From the NCBI RefSeq assembly GCF_002860285.1, contig NZ_PGVF01000001.1:372001-436000 (forward strand): a stretch of DNA of 64,000 nt, given 5' to 3'. Both the position numbers and the translations under genes were made by a program. Below the pieces are notes generated by a model that saw only the letters and a program-made list of their open reading frames with translations, was not told where the DNA came from and did no database searches. Shown piece after piece: positions 23,111-31,221 of the stretch. Numbering within the stretch: the stretch's first letter is position 1; the number at the start of each line of letters is the position of its first letter. This DNA comes from Bacillus sp. M6-12. Its GTDB lineage: Bacteria; Bacillota; Bacilli; Bacillales; DSM-1321.

Positions 23111-24268
23111 TTGAAAACACAAAAAGTTACCTTTAAAAAACCTGTTGTTCTTGCATTAGCAAGTATTATGGCTTTAGGAGTAGTTGCTCCTTTAGTAACC
23201 ATTAATTCTCATGCGGAATCCGTCAATATTAACTCATTAAATGCAGGAGACATCATTTTATTTGCAGGAGAGAACTATATTGTAGTTGACCCTGCGACTG
23301 GATATATCGTAAAACAAACACCTGTTACAAGTAAAAACTTCAGTTCTTCTGATTCTGATTTTTATTTCAATCCTATGTCAGCAGGGAACATTGGACAATA
23401 TTTAAACAATGAATTTTTAAACAGTATTCCTACTGACCAAAAATCAATGCTTACTTCTCGTATGTGGACTGTTGAAAATAAATATTCAGGAGAACTTATA
23501 TCTCAAATTGGTGTGCGTGTTGGACTACCTTCTTTACAAGAAATAGAGAACAATCCTGTACTTGCTGAAGCATTAAACAACGCTTGGACAAGAACCGCTT
23601 TTAAAGATACAGAAAGAGGGATTTCAAAGCCATTGGCTGTTCTAAATGGAACTTCTTATGAATATTACTCTGTTGACCATATTGCAAACGTACACCCTGC
23701 TCTACGTTTAAAACCAGATAGCATGGTGACATTAGTTGACCGCTATGAAGCTCCTGCTGATTCTAATGGAGTAACAGGCGATGATTTTACAACAAAAGTA
23801 ATTGGAACTTTTGAAGCAACTACGTTAGATGTTGTTATTCCTGTAACAAGTTCTTTTATTTATAACCCAAATACAAACCGTATCGATGCACAAGAGTTTA
23901 CGATTTTTAATCAAACCAATGCTCCTGTTTATGCAACAATGAAATCTATTGCGATTTCTCCTGAATCAACATGGAAGCCAAGTTTAGTTGCTCCTACTGC
24001 TTATTCTGCAGAACAATGGAACAACTTAACAAAAGAGCAGACACAAGCAGAAGTAGCTCTTGGTATTGTGGCAAATGAAAGTCTAAACTGGCTTCGTGGT
24101 GTTGAAACAAACAATATCTGGAGTACACAAGTTCAAGATGGACAAAAAATAGGTGTTATCAAAACTGATTCTCCTGTTGTTGTAAAACCAACTGTTCAGT
24201 CGGGTACTGCCTTAAATGTAAACGGTGTTTTAACTGCTAACTATGTCTTTGAATTTGGATTAGAATAA
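23111..24268 (+). CDS. secreted paralogue B: DUF6273-like domain plus paralogue domain, 385 aa
   Basis: A TTG start follows AAGGAGGAA. A signal peptide ends near SHAESV (residue ~36). Residues ~40-215 resemble DUF6273: a strand-rich start (GDIILFAGENYIVVD), YLNNEFLNSIP, LPSLQEIE and the closing NVHPALRLKPDSMV. Residues ~230-385 (VIGTFEATTLDVVIP, ending ANYVFEFGLE) repeat the domain of paralogue A. The shared C-terminal domain with an added N-terminal domain suggests a common surface assembly with B as tip or adaptor; that is inference. Confidence 0.8.
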   Translation: MKTQKVTFKKPVVLALASIMALGVVAPLVTINSHAESVNINSLNAGDIILFAGENYIVVDPATGYIVKQTPVTSKNFSSSDSDFYFNPMSAGNIGQYLNNEFLNSIPTDQKSMLTSRMWTVENKYSGELISQIGVRVGLPSLQEIENNPVLAEALNNAWTRTAFKDTERGISKPLAVLNGTSYEYYSVDHIANVHPALRLKPDSMVTLVDRYEAPADSNGVTGDDFTTKVIGTFEATTLDVVIPVTSSFIYNPNTNRIDAQEFTIFNQTNAPVYATMKSIAISPESTWKPSLVAPTAYSAEQWNNLTKEQTQAEVALGIVANESLNWLRGVETNNIWSTQVQDGQKIGVIKTDSPVVVKPTVQSGTALNVNGVLTANYVFEFGLE

Positions 24269-24272
24269 CAAA

Positions 24273-24303
24273 AAGAGGCAGGGATAATCTCCCTGTCTTT
24301 CCT
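24273..24303 (+). terminator. Rho-independent terminator
   Basis: AGGCAGGGA pairs with CTCCCTGTCTTT after paralogue B. Confidence 0.7.
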
Positions 24304-24343
24304 GTTTTTCTCGATATAGATAATACGGTTTTCATATATACAA

Positions 24344-24386
24344 ATGACTAAAGTTGTTGTAATATAATATTATGACTATAGGCAAT
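24344..24386 (+). promoter_or_regulatory. Promoter flanked by two operator-like repeats
   Basis: A -10 TATAAT (24364-24369) lies between ATGACTAAAGTTGT (24344-24357) and TATGACTATAGGCAAT (24371-24386), both degenerate copies of the dispersed repeat. A repressor bound at both would cover the promoter. Confidence 0.5.
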
Positions 24387-24415
24387 GAAATTATACAAAA
24401 TTAAGGAGGAAAATC

Positions 24416-24997
24416 ATGAACGAGCAACAAGTATTAAATCAAGAATCACAACAGCCTCTTCCACCGAATCCTAATAAAGAAAAGAAAAAAGGAAGTAAGG
24501 TGTTAATCGCCATTATCATATTCTTACTGTTTACATTACTTGCTGGTGGAGCATATGTTTACAAAACTTACATTGCAGACGATGGAAAAGCACAAACAGA
24601 AGAAAAACAAAAATCAGATGGTGGAGAAATTGTACGAGATTATGAATTTGACGAATCAGGGAAACCAGTTCCAGTAAAAGCTCCTAACATTGGTATGGCA
24701 ATCAAAAGTGCTATTTTAGGAAATGTAAATGGTAAAGCTGAAATGGCAATCAAAAACAGTGGTGACATTCCTATCGAGCCAAAAGTTATCTACAATGGCA
24801 AAACAATTTATCAATCTCCAACTCTAAAACCAGGTGAAGCAGTAAAAGCCAACTTAGAATTTGGTGAATTAGCTGTTGGTGAATATGATTTCACTGTATT
24901 GGCTATGTATCAAGGTGGCTCTGGTCTATCTCTTAAATCAAAAGTTGTTGTATTTGAACCAGGTACAGAAGTAAAAATCAAAGATGATTCTAAATAA
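24416..24997 (+). CDS. membrane-anchored extracellular beta-rich protein, 193 aa
   Basis: A Pro/Gln/Lys-rich N-terminal tail of ~27 residues is followed by one membrane helix (about 29-48, VLIAIIIFLLFTLLAGGAYV) and a ~145-residue exterior part. The last ~90 residues (NGKAEMAIKNSGDIPIEPKV, LAVGEYDFTVLAMY, LKSKVVVFEPGT) look like an Ig-like sandwich. The order suggests an N-in anchor next to the secreted paralogues, possibly a docking or assembly factor. AAGGAGG precedes the ATG. Confidence 0.75.
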   Translation: MNEQQVLNQESQQPLPPNPNKEKKKGSKVLIAIIIFLLFTLLAGGAYVYKTYIADDGKAQTEEKQKSDGGEIVRDYEFDESGKPVPVKAPNIGMAIKSAILGNVNGKAEMAIKNSGDIPIEPKVIYNGKTIYQSPTLKPGEAVKANLEFGELAVGEYDFTVLAMYQGGSGLSLKSKVVVFEPGTEVKIKDDSK

Positions 24998-25011
24998 TGA
25001 CTAAAGAAAAT

Positions 25012-25036
25012 CCCCTACTAATGTAGGGGTTCTTTT
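25012..25036 (+). terminator. Rho-independent terminator
   Basis: CCCCTAC pairs with GTAGGGG, followed by a T tract. Confidence 0.85.
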
Positions 25037-25062
25037 TTTTGTGTAAATACAGTCTAATTATT

Positions 25063-25665
25063 TTAATCTTGTTCTAAATCTAACACGATTTCGGTTGTGG
25101 CATTATCTGTATCTAAAATTACACCACCATATAATCCTAAAACCGTTGTATTCTTGTATTTTGTCCTTTTATTAATGTGCTGGTGTCCATGTAAGATGAA
25201 TAAAGGCGAATGATTATCCATGTATTCAATCAATCCTTCATAGCCTTCATGAGCGATTCCAGCTTTATCATGTATGCCTTTCGGTGAGTTATGAGACAAT
25301 ACCATATTGACTGCAGGACTATTTCGTAACAACTCCTTAATTTCCTCTTGTTCATGAATCGGGGCTTCTCCCCTTTTATATCTAACACACCCTTCTACAC
25401 CTAACAATCGACAATCTCCTATCTTCGCTGTTTTCCCATGTAAGTTTGGAATCTCATAATACTCTAAATCACCAGGATAATCATGATTTCCTAATACCCC
25501 TGCTATTGGCTTGTCAGAAAAATTCTCTTTAATCGACTTTAGAAACATAATATCTATATCTCCAAGCAAAAGAACGGCATCAAAACGATTGTGGTCAATA
25601 TTTAGAAACTCTCTCCATTTAAAATAATCAACAAAGTGCAAATCAGCAAAAACCAATAATTTCAT
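25063..25665 (-). CDS. metallophosphoesterase, 200 aa
   Basis: I start at ATG 25665 after GGAGAAAC. Calcineurin-like motifs are present in order: FADLH, LLGDID, GNHD, LSHNSP and HGHQH. The small single-domain form resembles YfcE/CpdA-type cyclic or nucleotide phosphodiesterases; the substrate is not predictable. It lies 50 bases past the SecA-like gene on the same strand and may be read through from it, although a hairpin intervenes. Confidence 0.85.
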   Translation of the reverse strand: MKLLVFADLHFVDYFKWREFLNIDHNRFDAVLLLGDIDIMFLKSIKENFSDKPIAGVLGNHDYPGDLEYYEIPNLHGKTAKIGDCRLLGVEGCVRYKRGEAPIHEQEEIKELLRNSPAVNMVLSHNSPKGIHDKAGIAHEGYEGLIEYMDNHSPLFILHGHQHINKRTKYKNTTVLGLYGGVILDTDNATTEIVLDLEQD

Positions 25666-25698
25666 CTTGTTTCTCCTCTCTCTTTTTTTATACAAGAA

Positions 25699-25719
25699 AA
25701 GAGGGGAAATTCCCCTCTT
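25699..25719 (-). terminator. Rho-independent terminator of the SecA-like gene
   Basis: AAGAGGGGAAATTCCCCTCTT is nearly perfectly self-complementary, overlaps the SecA-like stop codon and is followed by minus-strand Ts. The Shine-Dalgarno of the next gene lies just beyond. Confidence 0.75.
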
Positions 25720-28579
25720 ATTCAGCTACTTCTTCTTCATTTAATTGTTTTGGATATACCACATACTCTTTGTGATAAAGAGGAAGATTTGAACCAAAGA
25801 TAGTAATGACGTATCTACCCAACATCCAGTTTTGTCCTTCTGGCTTTTCAATGTTCAGCCATTCGTTGTTTGTTGGCACTTCAAATTCAAACGTGTTTTT
25901 CGTGATAACATGCGTTAATGTCGCTCTGTACATTGATTCTTCTACTTGTTGCATTTCTTCTACTGGTAAGCGGAATGTCAACGCTGGTGCGTCATCTGTA
26001 ATGTCTTCGACACCTTCTGCAATGACTTTGAACCCAATACGGTTAATTTCTTTTCCATCTACAAAGTTTTTAATCACGTATTTACCAGGGTTCAGCATGT
26101 AAGGAATCACAATGACGACATCCGTTGTGCCACTTAAGTTAAACTCTTCTACAATGCTTCTCTCTGAATAAAGAACGGATTTTACTTGTTTTTGTTCTTC
26201 TGATTTTAGGTTGAACTTAAAGAGATAAGAACTCTTCATTGGGAATACAGTAAAGAATCCATGAGTTGCAACTGTTAAAAGAACATCTCCACGCTTTGTA
26301 ATGTTAGAGAAGAATTTTTGATACGATTCAGCCATGATGTCTTTAAAAATGGAATCCACATCCATAGAGAATTTACGAATTGGGTCTTGCTCACCTTGAG
26401 CCATTAAACCAAAACCTTGTTTGTATTCTTCTAAAGATTCAAGGAATGTCATCCAACCACCGTCAATGACTTCTAAAGAAGTTTCATATAGTAATTGGTC
26501 TATTTCACCTTTTTCAATCTTTTCTTCCAATTTTTCAAGGAATTGAGAAAGTTCTTTTTCAACAAGAGCTTTGTATTCTTTGTAGTCCATTTCTCCTAAT
26601 TCTTCTTTAGAAACAGCAAGTTCAATACCGAATTTCTTTTTCAAATCCTCTTTCAATGTTTCTCTGTCCCAATCACTCACATGATTAGAGACTTCACGAT
26701 ATGCCTTCAATAAACCAGTTACCATTTCACTTATTTTTTCTCTTACAGAATCCATTGTTAAGCCATTCGTTAAAATACCTCTTCGGATATTGTAAACATA
26801 CTCTCTTTGATAGTGAAGGATTTCATCCATTTGGAATTGGAATTTACGAACAGAAACGCCTTGTGAATCCATAACATCTTGGATTTCGTCTACCATTGTT
26901 GTCACAGTTTCCTTCGTTGCAGGGTATTCTTTATTTTTCTTCACGAATTTTTCAAACTTGTTTGTTGGATACATAACAAGGAACTCGTCTTCAATCGAAG
27001 TTAGGAATTGACTTTCCCCTGCTTGTCCTTGACGACCAGAACGACCCATTAGCTGACGGTCAATACGCTTCGATTCATTTCGGCTTACGCCTAATACAAA
27101 TAAACCACCTAAAGTTTCCACTTCTTCTGTCAGTTTAATATCTGTACCACGACCAGCCATATTCGTTGCAATGGTAATTGCTCCTTTTTCTCCTGCTTTT
27201 GCTACGATTTCATTCTCTTCTTTATCATTTTTCGCATTAAGCAGTTGGAAAGGTATATTGGCTTTTGTTAAAATTTCTGATACTTCTTCACTTTCTTTTA
27301 CAGAAATTGTTCCAATCAGAATTGGTTGTCCCTTTTCATGCTTCTCTTTTACTAATTGAAGCAAATGAGCATATTTATCTTTCTTCGTTTGGAACATAAC
27401 ATCGTTTTGGTCAATACGAGCAACAGGTCGATTCGTTGGAATGACTTTTACATCCATATTGTAAATTTCGTTAAATTCCTTTTTGGATTCAATCCCTGTT
27501 CCAGTCATACCAGATAGTAAGGCAAACTTTCTAAATAAGTTTTGGTATGTGACCATTGCCACTGCCACGTTTTCAGGTAGAATCTCTACTCCTTCTTTTG
27601 CTTCAATTGCTTGGTGCAGACCTTGTTGGAATCGTCTTCCTGAAAGCACACGACCTGTAAATTTATCGACAATATGAACCTCACCGTCACGAACGATGTA
27701 ATCCACATCCGCTTTGAATTTAAAGTATGCCATCATGCTTTGTTTTACTGCATGGAATAATGTATGATTTTCAATCAATTCAAAACCGAAATATTCTTTT
27801 GCTTTATCAAAGCCTTGCTCCGTTAGATAAGGAATAAAGACTTCATCATCAATCTCATAATCCCCTTCTTCCAATGCTTCAACAAATTCTTTTGCTTTTA
27901 GCATATGAGGTACATTTTCAGAAGAAGAACTTGAAATGATAACAGGGTTCTTCGCTTCATCTACTAATACCAAATCCGCTTCGTCAATAATAGCAAAATC
28001 AAATTTCCCTTGCATGAAGAACTCTTTGGTTTGAGCAATATTATCACGAAGATAATCAAAAGCAAATTCGCTGTTTGTAATATACACGATTGGTTTTTTA
28101 TAGTTGTTTTGTTTCTCCAAAGTATCCATGTCTTTTAGAATCAGACCAACTTCAATGTTGAGATAATCAAAAACAGCTTTTGCTTGTTCGTAGTCACGTT
28201 CTACTAAATATTCATTAACAGTGATAACATACGTTTGTAAGTTCGCCATATATCCCCAAAACGCAGGAAATAAAGCAGTAATTGTTTTCCCTTCCCCTGT
28301 TCTCATTTGAGAGATATTTCCCTCACTTAAAGCAAATCCACCAGCTAATTGTACATCGTAAGGTGTAACACCAAGGGTACGCTTAACAACCTCATGTGCA
28401 ATCGCATAGGCTTTTATTTTTTGTTTATCTTTATTCGATTCTTCACGAACCTCTGCTGTATAAGAAATTAATTCTTCTTGTGTCATATGGCTAATAGACT
28501 CATGTGCTTCATGAATCTTTTCGATTTCTTTTTTATATGGGACTTTCTCGATTTCTTCTTTTTTCTTCCAGAATAACAT
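25718..28579 (-). CDS. secA: SecA-family preprotein translocase ATPase with beta-rich C-terminal extension, 953 aa
   Basis: All motor motifs are present: MRTGEGKT (GEGKT 95-99), DEAD (199-202), LSGMTGTG, GTISVKESEE, ATNMAGRGTDIKL, and RIDRQLMGRSGRQGQ. A SecA ATPase drives preproteins through SecYEG. Canonical Bacillus SecA has about 840 residues and ends in a CxCx8CH zinc motif; here the zinc motif is missing and about 195 residues (758-953) follow the helical scaffold. That tail looks like two Ig-like units, with LNPGKYVIKNFVDG and MLGRYVITIFGSN in matching places. It is therefore an accessory, SecA2-type motor with a new domain. The neighbouring secreted paralogues are candidate substrates. 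Confidence 0.85.
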   Translation of the reverse strand: MLFWKKKEEIEKVPYKKEIEKIHEAHESISHMTQEELISYTAEVREESNKDKQKIKAYAIAHEVVKRTLGVTPYDVQLAGGFALSEGNISQMRTGEGKTITALFPAFWGYMANLQTYVITVNEYLVERDYEQAKAVFDYLNIEVGLILKDMDTLEKQNNYKKPIVYITNSEFAFDYLRDNIAQTKEFFMQGKFDFAIIDEADLVLVDEAKNPVIISSSSSENVPHMLKAKEFVEALEEGDYEIDDEVFIPYLTEQGFDKAKEYFGFELIENHTLFHAVKQSMMAYFKFKADVDYIVRDGEVHIVDKFTGRVLSGRRFQQGLHQAIEAKEGVEILPENVAVAMVTYQNLFRKFALLSGMTGTGIESKKEFNEIYNMDVKVIPTNRPVARIDQNDVMFQTKKDKYAHLLQLVKEKHEKGQPILIGTISVKESEEVSEILTKANIPFQLLNAKNDKEENEIVAKAGEKGAITIATNMAGRGTDIKLTEEVETLGGLFVLGVSRNESKRIDRQLMGRSGRQGQAGESQFLTSIEDEFLVMYPTNKFEKFVKKNKEYPATKETVTTMVDEIQDVMDSQGVSVRKFQFQMDEILHYQREYVYNIRRGILTNGLTMDSVREKISEMVTGLLKAYREVSNHVSDWDRETLKEDLKKKFGIELAVSKEELGEMDYKEYKALVEKELSQFLEKLEEKIEKGEIDQLLYETSLEVIDGGWMTFLESLEEYKQGFGLMAQGEQDPIRKFSMDVDSIFKDIMAESYQKFFSNITKRGDVLLTVATHGFFTVFPMKSSYLFKFNLKSEEQKQVKSVLYSERSIVEEFNLSGTTDVVIVIPYMLNPGKYVIKNFVDGKEINRIGFKVIAEGVEDITDDAPALTFRLPVEEMQQVEESMYRATLTHVITKNTFEFEVPTNNEWLNIEKPEGQNWMLGRYVITIFGSNLPLYHKEYVVYPKQLNEEEVAE

Positions 28580-28612
28580 GTAAAATCTCCTTTCGTACTT
28601 CGCATATGTATT

Positions 28613-28642
28613 ATCATACTATTTTTATTGCTTATAGTCAAT
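28613..28642 (-). promoter_or_regulatory. Promoter of the SecA-like gene with operator repeat
   Basis: ATTGCTTATAGTCAAT (28627-28642) gives TTGACT (28641-28636) as minus-strand -35 and TATGAT (28618-28613) after exactly 17 bp. The start codon lies 34 bases further. Confidence 0.7.
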
Positions 28643-28795
28643 GAGATAAAGGGTTTAGACCATAGTTTTTAGTGGTGGCGGTTACAAGGAAACACGAAAG
28701 AAAGCCTTACTTGACGGTTTATTTTCCCTTCATTTCCTGTAAGTTGTAGGGTAAATTTGGTATAATAAGAGGGATTGGAACAGGAGGTGCAAACA

Positions 28796-29947
28796 GTGAA
28801 AGCAGATATACAGAAGAAGCTCGAAGAAAAGTTGAGAGAGCGATTAATACGTCTTCCTGAATTTGTAGCTGATTATATATTTCACTTAGAATTTCAAAAG
28901 AAGGAAATACGAACGAGAATTGAATATGCCAAAGACATTGAGTTATTTTTTGATTTCCTTTTATCTGATGGGTTAGTTAAAAAGGAAAGTCTACAAGAAG
29001 TTGAGCCATCTGATTTAAAATCCTTAAAGCCAAGAGATATTGGAAACTTTTTAGGGTACTTGACTTGTTATAAAAAGGCTTATGTTACGACAACTGGAAA
29101 AACCAAAATTCAGGAGTTTACAAACTCCGATGCTGGAAAGTCTCGAAAAATCGCTTCACTTCATGAGTTTTACTCTTATTTACTGGATAACGAGTTAATA
29201 TCCAAAGACATAACCAAAAATATTGATGTAAAGGTTGATAGAAAGGCTTCAATTAAAAACCGATTAACACCAGATGATATGGATAAGTTTTACACGACTA
29301 TTTTAGAAGACATGAATATCTCTAATGACCGAGAGTACATTTATCATCAAAAGGTAAAATTTCGTGATTATATCATGGTATTATTGCTTTCTTATACAGG
29401 TGTTCGTATATCAGAACTGGTTCAGTTGGACATAGGAGATATTGGAGTAGAAGAACAAGCAATGGTGGTCGTTCGTAAGGGTGGGAAAAATGAGGTAGTA
29501 GACATTCCCTCTGTTATTATTCAGGATATTGAAGAGTTTTTACGTCAACGAAATGAATTACAAGTAGATACCAAAGCGATATTTGTTTCTTTACATAAGA
29601 AACGTATTGACCCCAAAACAGTTAGAGCTATGCTTGACAAATATCGTTTACGTGCAGGAATTAAAATGAAAATCACTCCACATGTATTTAGAAGAACCTT
29701 TGGAACAGAACATTACAACCGTTATCGTGATATGTATTTAACTGCTCAAATTATGGGGCATGAATCAGCCGAAACGACCAGGAAATTCTATGCTGACCCG
29801 AATGAAGAAAGAACACGACAGTCAATGCGTGATTTTGAATTTGGTCAAACAAAAGATAAAACGCCATCTGTTTCGATTAGTATTCAAAAGTTGAAGGAAT
29901 TGGAGAAATTAACAGGAATGAATATTGGAGACTTGTTAGTTGAATAA
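28796..29947 (+). CDS. tyrosine recombinase (XerC/D-like), 383 aa
   Basis: GTG 28796 has AGGAGG eight bases upstream, and an extended -10 TTGGTATAAT lies at about 28757-28766. Catalytic residues are in order: Arg in TGVRISEL (R204), Lys in RKGGKNE (K228), HVFRR (H296, R299), GHESAETT (H322) and the nucleophile in KFYADP (Y332). The N-terminal core-binding domain (EYAKDIELFFDFL) is normal. It could resolve multimers, integrate the element or shuffle a cassette. No excisionase or repeat array adjoins it. Confidence 0.85.
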   Translation: MKADIQKKLEEKLRERLIRLPEFVADYIFHLEFQKKEIRTRIEYAKDIELFFDFLLSDGLVKKESLQEVEPSDLKSLKPRDIGNFLGYLTCYKKAYVTTTGKTKIQEFTNSDAGKSRKIASLHEFYSYLLDNELISKDITKNIDVKVDRKASIKNRLTPDDMDKFYTTILEDMNISNDREYIYHQKVKFRDYIMVLLLSYTGVRISELVQLDIGDIGVEEQAMVVVRKGGKNEVVDIPSVIIQDIEEFLRQRNELQVDTKAIFVSLHKKRIDPKTVRAMLDKYRLRAGIKMKITPHVFRRTFGTEHYNRYRDMYLTAQIMGHESAETTRKFYADPNEERTRQSMRDFEFGQTKDKTPSVSISIQKLKELEKLTGMNIGDLLVE

Positions 29948-29972
29948 GGAGAATCTATAATGGGGAAAAATG

Positions 29973-29998
29973 GGAGAACTTTAAGAGTTCTCTCTCTT
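29973..29998 (+). terminator. Rho-independent terminator
   Basis: GAGAACT pairs with AGTTCTC, followed by CTCTTTTT, after the recombinase. Confidence 0.75.
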
Positions 29999-30142
29999 TT
30001 TATGTATGATAATTTCTTGAACAAAATAGCGGTAAGCCCTACTCTCTCAATGTATTTGTCAAAGAACAACTTTCGGAATACATAAACCTATATAGTCCAT
30101 CGAAAAATCTAAAATGATAGGAAAGAGAAAAAAAAGAAAAGC

Positions 30143-30200
30143 TCTATAAAAATATCTAAGCTGTTATTAACTTTTAATCAACAGCCAAGCTGTTTATAGA
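30143..30200. repeat. Composite inverted repeat downstream of recombinase and ung
   Basis: Outer arms TCTATAAA / TTTATAGA enclose an inner hairpin GCTGTTATTAA / TTAATCAACAGC (30160-30185) and a direct repeat AAGCTGTT (30158-30165, 30187-30194). On the minus strand it is followed by a T-rich tract, so it may simply end the ung transcript. Its complexity and place beside the recombinase make a recombination site another option. The rest of the 29947-30297 gap holds no gene I would call. Confidence 0.5.
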
Positions 30201-30296
30201 ACCTCTCTTGTAAACCATCTTCATTCTTTTGTAAAACATCTTCTTTATAAAAGCTATCCTTCAGGAAGAAGAAGATGCAATAAAATTGTTCTTTAT

Positions 30297-31088
30297 CTAT
30301 ACATTAACATTTTTATCAGTCCATGAAATGATGTTCTTTGTTTCATAAAAACATGGATTCATTAAGAAAGATGAATTTTTTTCATAACCACCACTATCTC
30401 CATTGGTACAAGGGTGTTTACTTTCATATAGAAGGTCTTCTGACATTCCTAATTTACGAAGTGTTTTACCATATTTTCTGGCATCTCCCCATAGGAAATA
30501 ACGAATATCAGGGTTTTCATTTGATAGATATTCTATTAGCATTTGAAAAAAGGGTTTCCATAGAGATAAATGACTTCCTGCTTGTTGGATACCACCCACT
30601 TCACATGTAAAAGCAGTATTTAAGAATAAAACGCCCTGATTTTCCCAATATCCAAAGGCTTTATCAGGTGTAGGAATTGGAAAAACATCAATTTCCATAT
30701 CATTTCTTACTTCGTTAATGGAAAGTCCCATTTCTAAATCAAAATAAGATTTATGAATGAGCTTGATAACATTTTTTAGGGAGGGATTAATCTCCTTCTG
30801 AAACCATGAAGTTGCTCCGCTCACTTCAAAAGCTCTTCCAGTTGCAACAAATTCTCCATTGGCTTTTTGTTGAGGATAAGGGTCTTTTCCTAATACAATA
30901 ACCTTTAGTTCCTTTACATTTAGTGTAGCAAAGCGTAAGACTACTTCTGCTTTTGGTGTAAAAGGTTTTGAGATAATAGATTGCTCTATTTTCTGCAGTT
31001 CATTGATTACATGAGATTGGTTGAAAAATGATTCCCATGAATCATGAATAGATAGGTTTTTTAAAAATAGAGATGTTGATTGTGACAT
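30297..31088 (-). CDS. ung: uracil-DNA glycosylase (Ung family), 263 aa
   Basis: LKVIVLGKDPYP (GKDPYP 67-72) holds the catalytic Asp of the water-activating loop; GVLFLNTAFTCEVGG matches the LLLNt.LTV uracil pocket; ESKHPCTN (H225) matches the HPSP-containing loop; GRAFEVS and NPSLKNV match further family blocks. It removes uracil from DNA in base-excision repair. The host surely has its own Ung, so this divergent copy (GKDPYP instead of GQDPYH, HPCT instead of HPSP) may protect the element or act in conflict. Monocistronic; AAAGGAG precedes the ATG. Confidence 0.85.
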   Translation of the reverse strand: MSQSTSLFLKNLSIHDSWESFFNQSHVINELQKIEQSIISKPFTPKAEVVLRFATLNVKELKVIVLGKDPYPQQKANGEFVATGRAFEVSGATSWFQKEINPSLKNVIKLIHKSYFDLEMGLSINEVRNDMEIDVFPIPTPDKAFGYWENQGVLFLNTAFTCEVGGIQQAGSHLSLWKPFFQMLIEYLSNENPDIRYFLWGDARKYGKTLRKLGMSEDLLYESKHPCTNGDSGGYEKNSSFLMNPCFYETKNIISWTDKNVNV

Positions 31089-31221
31089 TTATTTTCTCCT
31101 TTCTCCTTTTGTTTTTCTTATATCGCTTTCAAAGTATTTATATTATACATTAGTTTTACTAATTTGTTAATTATTTTTTACAAAATAAAAGCAAGAGAAG
31201 ATAAATTCTCCTATTTGCTTA

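Noticed and set aside
30190..30265. About 21-codon minus-strand frame downstream of ung
   Set aside because: No proper ribosome binding site and it runs into the composite inverted repeat.
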